Assembly (NCBI GenBank): GCA_024682395.1 | Contig: JAIKZH010000062.1 | Coordinates: forward strand, 1 to 53,904 | Direction of reading: 5' to 3' | From: Bacteroidaceae bacterium | Lineage (GTDB): Bacteria; Bacteroidota; Bacteroidia; Bacteroidales; Bacteroidaceae | DNA: 53,904 bases | In this document: positions 1-8,360 of the stretch, one piece after another | How the letters are laid out: every line of letters starts with the position of its first letter | Position numbering within the stretch: the stretch's first letter is position 1 | Program-made: the position numbers and the translations under genes | The notes under the pieces: generated by a model | What the model saw: only the letters and a program-made list of their open reading frames with translations | The model's database searches: none | Told to the model about the DNA's origin: nothing

Positions 1-13
1 GACATTTAACATG

Positions 14-21
14 CAAAGATA
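14..21 (-). promoter_or_regulatory. Possible -7 promoter box reading leftward out of the window
   Basis: CAAAGATA on the plus strand is TATCTTTG on the minus strand, matching the Bacteroidota -7 consensus TAnnTTTG. It would drive a gene beyond the left edge. No TTTG box is seen at the usual upstream distance. The rest of 1-190 is very AT-rich and I see no gene in it. Confidence 0.35.
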
Positions 22-193
22 TACATTTTTATTGTATTTACATTCGATAAATTCAAGTTTTTTATCGAACTTTAATATTTTAATTATTTTTCTGTATATT
101 TTTTACATAAAATATACTAAAAAGCGCAAAAAATAAATCTGTATTTTACATAAAGAATCTGTCAAATAGACATTTATAAACTATGCTATAAAA

Positions 194-226
194 AATTCAC
201 AGCACCCATTTCTGATGCTGTGAATT
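194..226 (-). terminator. Rho-independent terminator of the envC operon
   Basis: An 11-bp perfect inverted repeat (AATTCACAGCA / TGCTGTGAATT) with an 11-nt loop lies about 40 nt past the envC stop. On the minus strand it is followed by a T-rich run (TTTTTTAT). This is the expected end of the dut-to-envC transcript. Confidence 0.8.
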
Positions 227-266
227 AATCTATAATCTATCTTGTTTTTCTATTAGAATATCATCG

Positions 267-1901
267 TTATCTAACCCATTGTTCTGGATTCAGTCTTGCA
301 CTCTCTTTACGTAATTGGAAATGTAAAGTGATGCGTCCTTCTGCATCTGAACCAACTTTACCAAGTGTTTGTCGTGTTCCCACTTTCATTCCTTTGCTTA
401 CCACAACAGAAGATAATCCTGAATAAACTGAGATATAACTACCGTGACGCACCATCACAATGTAGGTTGCACCATATTGGAATACTGACGATACTTCGCC
501 ATCGAAAACAGAACGAGCCATCGCACCTTGCTGTCCCCTTATATCAATACCTTTGTTATCCAATGTGACATTCTTCAATCCTGACACATTATACGTTCCA
601 TAATGACCTATAACACTATATGAGCCTGTAATAGGCATAGGAAGTCGTCCTTTATTGTTAGCAAATCCTGTACTTAATTTAGCATCAGTGTCTTCATTGA
701 CTTTCCAAGAAGAAACAGGGGTGGTTGCTGCAGCTTTTGCGTTTGCCTTTGCCTCCGCACGTTCTGCTTTTTCGGCTGTCTTTACCTCTTTTTCAGCAGT
801 CTTAACATCTTTCTCGGCTACTTTTGCCTCAGATGCGGCTTGAGCGGCACGTTCTTTTGCTAATCGTTTTTCTTCCTCCGATGCTGCCGCTTTTGCTGCT
901 GCTTCGGCTGCTTCCTTAGCTTTTCGTGCTTCTTCTGCCTTACGGCGAGCCTCCTCGGCTTTACGTTTTGCCTCTTCGGCACGGCGTTTTGCTTCTTCTT
1001 TCTTACGTTGTTCTTCAGCAGCCTTTCGTCTTGCCTCTTCGGCTGCACGACGTTTAGCCTCGGCTATTTCTTGCTGAATGATTCTATCAATCTGAGCATT
1101 TAAATCTGCTTCTTTTTGTTGATATTGTTTTATTTGATTTTGAACAACTCCAAGATTCTGATTGAGATATTGTACTTTCTTTTCGCAATTATTCTTCATT
1201 GTTTCAAGAGAAGCACGTTTGCGTTTCATCTCTGCGATATTCGCTTCCATCTGAGCTTTCGAAGCAACAAGTTCTTCTTGTTTCTGCTCCATCTCTTTTT
1301 GCTTAAGTTTGATCATCTCTCCTTGAGCCTTGAGATATGCAGAATATTCTCGGATATATCGCATTCTTCTAATAATCTGAGCCAAATTATCTGCCGAGAA
1401 GATAAACATCAGTTTTTCCTGAACAGATTTATGCTTTTGCATATAAATCATAGCATTGGCATACTTCTTCTTTTTATCAAGAAGTTCCTTTTTAATCTGT
1501 TTTATTTGTGAATTTAACGTATCTATATTATCATTCAGTTGTCGGATTTGACGATCCAAACTATCTATTGAAGAAATCTGTTTACTAATTCTATGGTCAA
1601 TAATCAGCACACTATCAAGATTTGCCTTAATATTTCTATTGATTACCTGAATTTGTTGCTGTGATTGTTGACGTTTACGTTGTGTTGCAGCTTGTTCATT
1701 TTTAAGCAAAGTCTTCTTGTCAACAGGCTTGGCAGCCTTTTTATTCTTTGTCGTTGATGTTATGGTCTTACTTGCAACCTTAGTTCGGGTTGTCTTAGCT
1801 TTTTGTGCTACCACAGGCTGCACAGTAATGTACGACACATTAAAAGCGACAAAGAACAAGAATACTTTTATTAGAAATGATATATGTGGTTTTTGACTCA
1901 T
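267..1901 (-). CDS. EnvC-like murein hydrolase activator (coiled coil plus degenerate LytM/M23 domain)
   Basis: The 544-residue exported protein has an N-terminal hydrophobic signal segment (about residues 8-32), long coiled-coil stretches (about 75-280), an extreme Ala/Glu/Lys/Arg-rich segment (about 277-395) and a C-terminal LytM/M23 domain (about 418-544). Active M23 peptidases bind zinc through HxxxD and HxH motifs. Here the first motif reads NKGID (N449, D453) and the second reads LHFQ, with only H527. The domain therefore looks catalytically dead, as in EnvC, which activates cell-wall amidases under FtsEX control at the septum. It is last in a minus-strand operon with dut, a TPR protein and a DUF4292 lipoprotein. 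Activator function is inferred from the architecture; the amidase partner is not in this window. An alternative is an inactive structural peptidoglycan-binding protein. Confidence 0.88.
   Translation of the reverse strand: MSQKPHISFLIKVFLFFVAFNVSYITVQPVVAQKAKTTRTKVASKTITSTTKNKKAAKPVDKKTLLKNEQAATQRKRQQSQQQIQVINRNIKANLDSVLIIDHRISKQISSIDSLDRQIRQLNDNIDTLNSQIKQIKKELLDKKKKYANAMIYMQKHKSVQEKLMFIFSADNLAQIIRRMRYIREYSAYLKAQGEMIKLKQKEMEQKQEELVASKAQMEANIAEMKRKRASLETMKNNCEKKVQYLNQNLGVVQNQIKQYQQKEADLNAQIDRIIQQEIAEAKRRAAEEARRKAAEEQRKKEEAKRRAEEAKRKAEEARRKAEEARKAKEAAEAAAKAAASEEEKRLAKERAAQAASEAKVAEKDVKTAEKEVKTAEKAERAEAKANAKAAATTPVSSWKVNEDTDAKLSTGFANNKGRLPMPITGSYSVIGHYGTYNVSGLKNVTLDNKGIDIRGQQGAMARSVFDGEVSSVFQYGATYIVMVRHGSYISVYSGLSSVVVSKGMKVGTRQTLGKVGSDAEGRITLHFQLRKESARLNPEQWVR
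717..1075 (-). repeat. Low-complexity Ala/Glu/Lys/Arg coding segment in the envC-like gene
   Basis: About 119 codons encode near-repeats of the AEEARRK/AEEAKRK type, giving a highly charged predicted single alpha helix or coiled coil between the N-terminal coils and the LytM domain. The DNA repeat is imperfect and in frame, so length change by slippage would alter spacer length without frameshifting. Confidence 0.6.
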
Positions 1902-1951
1902 ATTTTTATGAAGTGAACTATACGATTTTATGCTTTCCTTTGATATACTTG

Positions 1952-2800
1952 TTAACGGACTAACATCTTGAATATCTTCTGTGAGTCTGCTTTTGTATAT
2001 TTAGAGGAAGGAGTTGTAGGTGTGATTTCTTCAGACAATATTTTCATTGTTCCAAGTTCCATATCCAATGAAGTTGTCTGTCCTGAAGCCATAAATGTCA
2101 TCACCATGTCTTTAGGGAACTGGCGTTTGTTAAATTGGACAAAATCATCATACTTAAAGAAGAAATCATATTTTTTATCCTTAGGGTTATTAATAGATGT
2201 TTTCTTAAGCTGATTTGCCTTAAAATCGGATGTAAACTGATAATAAAGCATTTTATCCTGATATCCTATTTCGACATTATTTCCTTGAATATTCGTTTTC
2301 TTGAAACTCTCAACATCTAAGCTTTTACGTCCTGGCTGAAATATCTCATTCCAAAACAATGCCTGAAGTGTATTAAAATCGATATTGGCTTTCTTTAGGA
2401 AGTCAACATCAGAATAAGGGACATCGACATATTGTTTGTTGATTCTATCGATAATAACCACCTTTGAAGGCGAGAATTCCATTCTACCGACTTCCATCAA
2501 ACCTAAGATTGGGTCGATAAGGGTCAGTTGTATGATTTCATCTTTCTTCATCTTCAAGGTTCCAGATGTTGTGATCGTCTTTCCGTTAGCATCAATCTTA
2601 ACCTTAATCTTGGATGAAATACCCGAAAAAGCCGGATAATTCATACTGAGAGATTCTATATGATTTGCCAAAAGAAATTTATTATCTGTGACAATAGAAG
2701 AATCTATAGTTTCGATATTTTTCTTTGTCGTTGAACATGAAGCCATCGAGAAAACTCCACATGCGACGAACAACACATATATACTTTTTTTAATATGCAT
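1952..2800 (-). CDS. DUF4292 family lipoprotein
   Basis: The 282-residue protein starts with a lipoprotein signal whose lipobox reads MASC (Cys at about residue 22). The mature part carries the pattern I associate with DUF4292: a beta-rich LolA/LolB-like fold that includes a GTLKMKKDEIIQLTL segment and a later FNKRQFPKDMVM segment. Function is not established for the family; a role in handling outer-membrane lipid or lipoprotein is inferred only from fold resemblance. Its start codon overlaps the end of the upstream TPR gene by 11 nt, and envC begins about 50 nt downstream, so the three are probably made together. The domain call rests on recognition rather than a profile search. Confidence 0.75.
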   Translation of the reverse strand: MHIKKSIYVLFVACGVFSMASCSTTKKNIETIDSSIVTDNKFLLANHIESLSMNYPAFSGISSKIKVKIDANGKTITTSGTLKMKKDEIIQLTLIDPILGLMEVGRMEFSPSKVVIIDRINKQYVDVPYSDVDFLKKANIDFNTLQALFWNEIFQPGRKSLDVESFKKTNIQGNNVEIGYQDKMLYYQFTSDFKANQLKKTSINNPKDKKYDFFFKYDDFVQFNKRQFPKDMVMTFMASGQTTSLDMELGTMKILSEEITPTTPSSKYTKADSQKIFKMLVR

Positions 2801-4586
2801 AATATTTTTGTTTTTTTAGTTTCTTCTCAAGAATTAATGATTTGTTTCCTAAATCAGACGATTGTTGCCAGAAATCTATCGCCTGTTGCATCAAGCCGTT
2901 CTTTGCATAGATATCGCCTGCATGTTCGATAATACCCGCATCGTCTTCGGTGTATTCATTATTCATAACACTCAGGGTCTTATCTATATAAACTTTTGCT
3001 TCACTATATTTTTTCTGCTGAAACAACACCCATGCATATGTATCTAAATATGTATAATTATCTGGTTCTTTCTCAATAGTACGCTTGCTCATCTTCTCGG
3101 CTTTATCAAGTTGCTTAGATTCTAACGAGAGATAATAAGCATAATTATTAAGAACAATTGTTTCATCTGGTTTCAATAACAGACAAGAGTCATATGCTTC
3201 ATACACTCGCTTCATATCACCCATCTTATGATAACAATCACCCATGAGTGTATAAATATTAGCAAGCAATTGAATATGCTCTTCAGACATGATTATTTCG
3301 GTTGACTGAGGATCTTCAGAAGGAGAAATAACATTTATACCTTTTCTAAATACGTCAATTGCCTCTTGTGGTTTATCTTTCTGGTAATATGCTATACCCA
3401 AATAGTAATAAAACAAAGGATTATCGGAAGAATAATCTACAGCAGGTCGGCATATACGAATAACACCTGTAGTATCCTGTTCTTCAATGGCATAAACAAG
3501 TAATTGGTGTCGTGCCATATCACATTCTGGGTCAATAGAAAGCATTTTATTAAGAACCGGTTTCACTTTAGTAGAATCGGTTTTTACTGTAAGCATATAT
3601 TTCACATACAATTCCGCCACTTGAGTATCATTCTGCGGCATTGTAAGTACTTGATCGAACACATCAAACAAAAGTGTTGAGTCTTCGTGTTCATTTAAAT
3701 TTCTAACTACAAGGGCACTTAGAAATTTCATACGGGCATCATTCTCCAATTGTGGATCTACGCATATACGCTTTACAAGATTCTGGTATTCATCTTTCTT
3801 ATCGGTCTTAACATAATAATCAAGAAGCGAAGCCATAACTGCGATATTCGAAGAATCTTGCTTTTGAATATCAGAATATATCTTATATGCCTTGTCATCC
3901 TCGTCATTACTCAAATATAGGTCACCTAACAATACCTGATATTTTGTCTCATTAGGATATTCTTTTACCAGCGACTGAATCTCATTAAATGCTTTTTCTT
4001 TATCCTCCATTTGTAAGAATGTACGATATTTTTCCATGCTAAGAGATTCATTCTTTCCCTCTTTGACTTCAAGGCGATTCAGCAATTTTATCACGTTAGG
4101 ATAATCCTGATTCTGCTTATACATCGCCAATGCCATCATCAACACATCCTCTTTATTTGGGTATTGTTCAAGCATTTCCTCCACTACAGACAATGCATCG
4201 TCAATATTGTCTTGTCTGGCATAGCAATCCACCAAAGCATATTTATACCAATAATTATTGGGAGAATCTTGCACTGCCTCTTTCAAAACAGCACATGCTA
4301 CACTATCATTGTATAGCACTCTATAGAAGTTAGACAATTGACATTTGGCACCCGACTGAGAAGGATCGATTTGCAAACAATGCAACAGCATTTGGAAACC
4401 ATCTGTAATATTTCCCAAATGTATTTGTCTTAACGCTTGATAATAAACGCATTCAGCCTTTCGTCTTTGAATTTCACTTACTGTCTGAGCATTTACAAAC
4501 AAGCAATTAAAACCCAATAAAAAACTGAATAATACGTATTGAATATATTTTTTTAGAGTATGGTTCTTTCCCAAATAATTCTTCAT
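2790..4586 (-). CDS. Exported tetratricopeptide-repeat protein
   Basis: The 598-residue protein has an N-terminal hydrophobic signal segment ending near NAQ (about residue 34), followed by helical repeats over most of its length. TPR-like signatures are visible, such as the segments around FYYYLGIAYYQKDKPQEAID and YAWVLFQQKKYSEAKVYID. No enzymatic domain is evident. Such proteins are usually periplasmic scaffolds. Its 3' end overlaps the DUF4292 gene by 11 nt, indicating translational coupling. The setting (dut upstream; lipoprotein and EnvC-like activator downstream) suggests a role in envelope or septal assembly, but that is inference from gene order. Confidence 0.82.
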   Translation of the reverse strand: MKNYLGKNHTLKKYIQYVLFSFLLGFNCLFVNAQTVSEIQRRKAECVYYQALRQIHLGNITDGFQMLLHCLQIDPSQSGAKCQLSNFYRVLYNDSVACAVLKEAVQDSPNNYWYKYALVDCYARQDNIDDALSVVEEMLEQYPNKEDVLMMALAMYKQNQDYPNVIKLLNRLEVKEGKNESLSMEKYRTFLQMEDKEKAFNEIQSLVKEYPNETKYQVLLGDLYLSNDEDDKAYKIYSDIQKQDSSNIAVMASLLDYYVKTDKKDEYQNLVKRICVDPQLENDARMKFLSALVVRNLNEHEDSTLLFDVFDQVLTMPQNDTQVAELYVKYMLTVKTDSTKVKPVLNKMLSIDPECDMARHQLLVYAIEEQDTTGVIRICRPAVDYSSDNPLFYYYLGIAYYQKDKPQEAIDVFRKGINVISPSEDPQSTEIIMSEEHIQLLANIYTLMGDCYHKMGDMKRVYEAYDSCLLLKPDETIVLNNYAYYLSLESKQLDKAEKMSKRTIEKEPDNYTYLDTYAWVLFQQKKYSEAKVYIDKTLSVMNNEYTEDDAGIIEHAGDIYAKNGLMQQAIDFWQQSSDLGNKSLILEKKLKKQKYYAY

Positions 4587-4675
4587 AATCAGTCAATGGA
4601 CACTTATATCCGATTTTATTACAACACACGTACACTTATGTGAATCAGCATGTTGGCATCACACAATTTTAGAAA

Positions 4676-5110
4676 TTATTTTCCAGTATGACCAAATCCT
4701 CCTTCGCCTCGTTCGGTTGTATCCAACGAATCAACTGGAGTCCATTCAATCTGTTCATGACTGGCAATTATCATTTGTGCAATACGTTCACCATCATTGA
4801 TTACAAATGGTTCTGATGACAAATTTATAAGTATGACACCAATTTCTCCACGATAATCAGCATCCACAGTTCCAGGAGAATTAAGAACTGTTATACCTTT
4901 CTTCAAAGCCAATCCGCTACGTGGACGAACTTGTGCTTCATATCCTACAGGGAGAGAAATAAACAATCCTGTTGGTATCAACACACGTTGCATTGGCTGA
5001 AGAGTGATTGGTTCTTCAAGGTTTGCTCTAAGATCCATTCCAGCAGAAGCAACTGTCTCATATTTTGGCAGTTGATGATGTGAACGATTAATTATATTTA
5101 CTTTAAGCAT
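4676..5110 (-). CDS. dut: Deoxyuridine 5'-triphosphate nucleotidohydrolase (dUTPase)
   Basis: dUTPase hydrolyses dUTP to dUMP and pyrophosphate, keeping uracil out of DNA and feeding dTMP synthesis. All five motifs of the trimeric family are present in 144 residues, the usual length: AGMDLRA (23-29), [10 protein letters not shown] (63-72), [12 protein letters not shown] (80-91), GERIAQMII (107-115) and the P-loop-like tail [11 protein letters not shown] (134-144). The tail has His where many members have Ser. It is the first gene of the minus-strand operon leading to envC, with a -7 box about 55 nt upstream. It is transcribed divergently from dgt, another deoxynucleotide triphosphatase, across a 253-nt gap. 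Confidence 0.96.
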   Translation of the reverse strand: MLKVNIINRSHHQLPKYETVASAGMDLRANLEEPITLQPMQRVLIPTGLFISLPVGYEAQVRPRSGLALKKGITVLNSPGTVDADYRGEIGVILINLSSEPFVINDGERIAQMIIASHEQIEWTPVDSLDTTERGEGGFGHTGK

Positions 5111-5165
5111 TTTACTATATTTATTTGAGATTAAATAACTATTTAATTTTTGTTCATACTTGGTG

Positions 5166-5173
5166 CAAAGATA
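5166..5173 (-). promoter_or_regulatory. -7 promoter box for the dut operon
   Basis: CAAAGATA on the plus strand reads TATCTTTG on the minus strand, a full TAnnTTTG match. Predicted transcription start is near 5160, giving a leader of about 50 nt. No clear TTTG box is seen upstream. Confidence 0.6.
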
Positions 5174-5216
5174 ATAAAAAGTTAGGAGTTAATGTTTAGC
5201 AGTTATAAATAATTTG

Positions 5217-5224
5217 TAAATTTG
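5217..5224 (+). promoter_or_regulatory. -7 promoter box for dgt
   Basis: TAAATTTG matches TAnnTTTG, with a TTTA 18 bp upstream (5195-5198) as a possible weak -33 box. It leaves a leader of about 135 nt before dgt. It lies 43 bp from the divergent dut box, so one regulator could control both. Confidence 0.5.
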
Positions 5225-5363
5225 CAACAAAATTAACTATATGTCATATTAATGAATACTACATTGTAAGTATTAAACATGACAAAAAATATAGTTTCAA
5301 TGCGTATTACAATATCGCATTCAATATTATCGTTAAATAAAATCATAAATACCATAACAAATT

Positions 5364-6698
5364 ATGATGAACTGGCAACAACTTATCAGTACTAAACGAT
5401 TAGGGCTGGAAGACATGCACTATTCAAAAAAGGATGACCGCACAGAGTTTCACCGCGACTTTGACAGATTGATCTTTTCTGCCCCTTTCAGAAGACTACA
5501 AAATAAGACTCAGGTTTTTCCTCTACCAGGAAGTGTGTTTGTTCATAATCGTCTGACTCACAGCCTTGAGGTTGCAAGTGTGGGACGTTCATTGGGTACA
5601 GATGTTGCAAACAGATTACTTCAACGCCATCCAGAACTAAGTAACACACATATTGGCGAATGTGGAGCCATAGTAAGTGCTGCTTGTTTAGCACACGACT
5701 TAGGCAACCCTCCTTTCGGACATTCAGGAGAACGTGCTATCGCCACCTTTTTCTCCGAAGGAAAGGGACTAAAATATAAAGACTTGGTAACTCCGGCACA
5801 ATGGAACGACTTGATTCACTACGAAGGAAACGCAAATGCATTCCGTTTGCTCACCCACCAATTCAAAGGACGTCGTCCTGGTGGTTTCGTAATGACCTAT
5901 TCCACACTCGCTTCAATAGTAAAATATCCGTTTACATCAGATTTAGCAGGCACAAAACTAAAATTCGGATTTTTTCAGAGCGAATATCAAAAATATCAGA
6001 GAATTGCCGATGAATTGGGAATAATCAAACACAAAAACTGCGATTCAAGTGCTGAATATTCAAGATATCCATTAGTGTACCTTGTTGAGGCAGCCGACGA
6101 TATCTGTTATGAAATAATGGATATTGAAGATGCACATAAATTGAAGATTCTCCAAAGTCAGGAAACTAAAGAGTTATTGATGAATTTCTTTGAACCTGAG
6201 AGATTAGACAAAATCAAAGCTGTTTTAGACAAAGTTACCGATGTCAACGAACAAATCGTGTATTTGCGTTCATGTGTGATCGGGACTTTAGAGGCTGAAT
6301 GTGTTAAGGTATTCATCGACAATGAAGAGAAAATTCTTAAAGGGGAATTTGAAGGATCTCTGATAAATGCCATCGAAGGTAGAATCAGAGATGCATACAA
6401 ACAATGTGAAGCCGTTTCATACAAAAAGATATACATCAGCAAAGATGTTTTGGATATCGAACTCGCAGGTTATAAAATAATAAGTACGCTTATTGACCTG
6501 TTCATAACAGCATCGATGAATCCCGACACCGCATATTCAAAACTTTTATTAGGTCGTGTATCTTCACAATACGATGTGCAAACAGAAGATGTGTATGAAA
6601 GAATCATGGCTGTCCTCGATTTCATTTCGGGAATGACCGATGTTTATGCCCTCGACTTGTTTAGAAAAATCAACGGCGAGAGCATTCCTATCATCTAA
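5364..6698 (+). CDS. dgt: Deoxyguanosinetriphosphate triphosphohydrolase-like protein (HD domain)
   Basis: dGTPases of the HD superfamily cleave dNTPs to deoxynucleosides and inorganic tripolyphosphate, lowering the dNTP pool. The 444-residue protein shows the metal-binding HD signature: RLTHSLEV (H66), then AHDLGNPPFGHSGE with H111-D112 and H120. The length fits the family. Two adjacent ATG codons open the frame; the first is annotated. It diverges from dut and converges on the DUF4954 gene, with a strong bidirectional hairpin between them. In some bacteria such enzymes also limit phage replication by depleting dNTPs; nothing here shows that directly. Confidence 0.93.
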   Translation: MMNWQQLISTKRLGLEDMHYSKKDDRTEFHRDFDRLIFSAPFRRLQNKTQVFPLPGSVFVHNRLTHSLEVASVGRSLGTDVANRLLQRHPELSNTHIGECGAIVSAACLAHDLGNPPFGHSGERAIATFFSEGKGLKYKDLVTPAQWNDLIHYEGNANAFRLLTHQFKGRRPGGFVMTYSTLASIVKYPFTSDLAGTKLKFGFFQSEYQKYQRIADELGIIKHKNCDSSAEYSRYPLVYLVEAADDICYEIMDIEDAHKLKILQSQETKELLMNFFEPERLDKIKAVLDKVTDVNEQIVYLRSCVIGTLEAECVKVFIDNEEKILKGEFEGSLINAIEGRIRDAYKQCEAVSYKKIYISKDVLDIELAGYKIISTLIDLFITASMNPDTAYSKLLLGRVSSQYDVQTEDVYERIMAVLDFISGMTDVYALDLFRKINGESIPII

Positions 6699-6737
6699 TC
6701 GGGAAAATAGTAAGAAAACGACAAATAACAATAAAAA

Positions 6738-6772
6738 GAGAATCCCAAGAGCAAGTTGTTCTCGGGATTCTC
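6738..6772. terminator. Bidirectional terminator between dgt and the DUF4954 gene
   Basis: A 9-bp perfect outer stem (GAGAATCCC / GGGATTCTC) continues, after an A-C mismatch, into a second helix (AGAGCAA with TTGTTCT) around a very short loop. T-rich runs follow on both strands (CATTTTATT on plus, TTTTTATTG on minus). It sits between two convergent genes. Confidence 0.88.
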
Positions 6773-6803
6773 ATTTTATTAAAACATTATATAATCATAT
6801 AAT

Positions 6804-8303
6804 TTATTTCACCTTATCAAGGAAATCGGATAGTTGACTTTCATCCACGTCGCCCATCTGGAATTCACGTTCAGCATCCTCACGTATCATATTGAGCCAC
6901 TCCTCATATGCGATGGAATCGCGCTCTACATTCAGTCGTGCAGCATTACAATCATGAATTTCAACCAGTTTTCTTTCGATGGATTCAATAGAATCAAGTA
7001 TATTATCATTAATATCAAGAATCAGATCTTCAATATCCTGACGCGGAGCAATCATTCCGCAAAGATCGAGCCAGTCCTCGGAAGGAGCAGCCGAACCAGC
7101 AAGTTGGAATGCTAAATCATAGTATTCAAGACCTTTTATCAACGACTTGCGTTTGATATAACAACCTTCGAATTCATATTCTTCAACATGTTCTCCTTGT
7201 TCCGCCACCAAAGAGTTCAACAAAGAAATACCTTTTGCCACAAACTGGATGATATACGGATTTGGGAAGGCGAAATCCACAATATCTCTTCGTGCAAGAA
7301 CATTACGCGCATCACGTTTTGGCCATTTATTTACATCGCGCCATGTTCCTACTGTTTTTAGGTTGATACCTGGTATTATATATGTCTTATCATGAGAAGC
7401 AATCACATATGAGAAAGGTAAATCCTGAATACATGGATGTTCGGTAATCTTACCCATAACCATAGAGAAAACACCGATGTGTGCAGGCCAAAGGATATGA
7501 CAACCAGAAGCTGTCTTTGCACCTCGTTCGAGAGTTCCCCAGTGGATTGGTCCCATCTTATAAGCATGATTACTTTGATTTGTGTTAGAACCTGCATTAT
7601 AGAACGAGAACTGACCACCAATCAAAAGGGTTGACTTATGATGAGAACATGAGAAAGGTCCACACAAAGCAGCACATGCTTCTCCGTTGTCCATATATGA
7701 ATTAGCGAAGAACACAGAAGCCTCGGAAGAGAAACCTTTGCCGAGATGAACTGCTTCGCCAACAAAACTCTCATAAACTTTTGCGCCATCAGTGATTTCA
7801 GCCCCAACAGCCGTAACAGACTTCACCATTATCACATCAGGTCCGATATATGTAGGTACTTCTTTGCGACTTTGAATCACAGAATCTACGATTTTCGTAG
7901 CACCTTCAATGATAGCTCCGTCTTCAATAATTGTGGTACATTCACCCGAAAATACCTGATTTAATCGAATTTCTTCCTCTTTAGATACTAAATCAAAAAC
8001 CTGAGTATAATGTATCATCAGCCAAGCCAACTGAGATGTCAGTTGAGGGCACAGCACGATATTACCATCACCACCTTCATTAAGCACAGAAACTATAATT
8101 GGTTTACTTTGCTTACTTGAGCCTTTGAGAATCTTCACATCGTTCAGACGCACCCCACTACCTATTTGAATATTTCCGTAAAAATTGGTATTTCTTACAT
8201 TTGCAGTTGAGAAATCGTCTGCAACAATAATCTTATTCCAGTCTTCAGCCCAGCATCGTTGACTTTCAAGACTTTGAATCTCTGTTTGTGTTAATTGTCT
8301 CAT
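6804..8303 (-). CDS. DUF4954 family protein (left-handed beta-helix-like)
   Basis: The 499-residue protein has short irregular repeats with hexapeptide character (for example around IIEDGAIIEGATKIVDS and VKSVTAVGAEITDGAKV), typical of left-handed beta helices seen in acyl- and nucleotidyl-transferases. There is no signal peptide, so it is cytoplasmic. The N-terminus (MRQLTQTEIQSLESQ) and the conserved region containing CSHHKSTLLIGGQFSFYNAG match what I recall of DUF4954 proteins, which in related genera are longer (about 650 residues from memory). That makes this a short form, probably lacking part of the N-terminal repeats. Catalytic function is unknown. It follows hflX by 57 nt on the same strand and probably shares its transcript. 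Confidence 0.72.
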   Translation of the reverse strand: MRQLTQTEIQSLESQRCWAEDWNKIIVADDFSTANVRNTNFYGNIQIGSGVRLNDVKILKGSSKQSKPIIVSVLNEGGDGNIVLCPQLTSQLAWLMIHYTQVFDLVSKEEEIRLNQVFSGECTTIIEDGAIIEGATKIVDSVIQSRKEVPTYIGPDVIMVKSVTAVGAEITDGAKVYESFVGEAVHLGKGFSSEASVFFANSYMDNGEACAALCGPFSCSHHKSTLLIGGQFSFYNAGSNTNQSNHAYKMGPIHWGTLERGAKTASGCHILWPAHIGVFSMVMGKITEHPCIQDLPFSYVIASHDKTYIIPGINLKTVGTWRDVNKWPKRDARNVLARRDIVDFAFPNPYIIQFVAKGISLLNSLVAEQGEHVEEYEFEGCYIKRKSLIKGLEYYDLAFQLAGSAAPSEDWLDLCGMIAPRQDIEDLILDINDNILDSIESIERKLVEIHDCNAARLNVERDSIAYEEWLNMIREDAEREFQMGDVDESQLSDFLDKVK

Positions 8304-8360
8304 CGGTTAATAATTTTTATTAGATTAAGATTTCGATTAAATCGTTTTTACATCCCCATG

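Noticed and set aside
655..1048. Ala/Lys-rich repeated DNA considered as a phase-variable tract or CRISPR-like array
   Set aside because: Repeats are imperfect, in frame and protein-driven (charged helix); there are no spacers.
1116..1511. 131-codon plus-strand frame opposite the EnvC-like gene
   Set aside because: Antisense shadow of a coiled-coil gene; the translation is Phe/Leu-rich as expected from reversed Lys/Glu codons.
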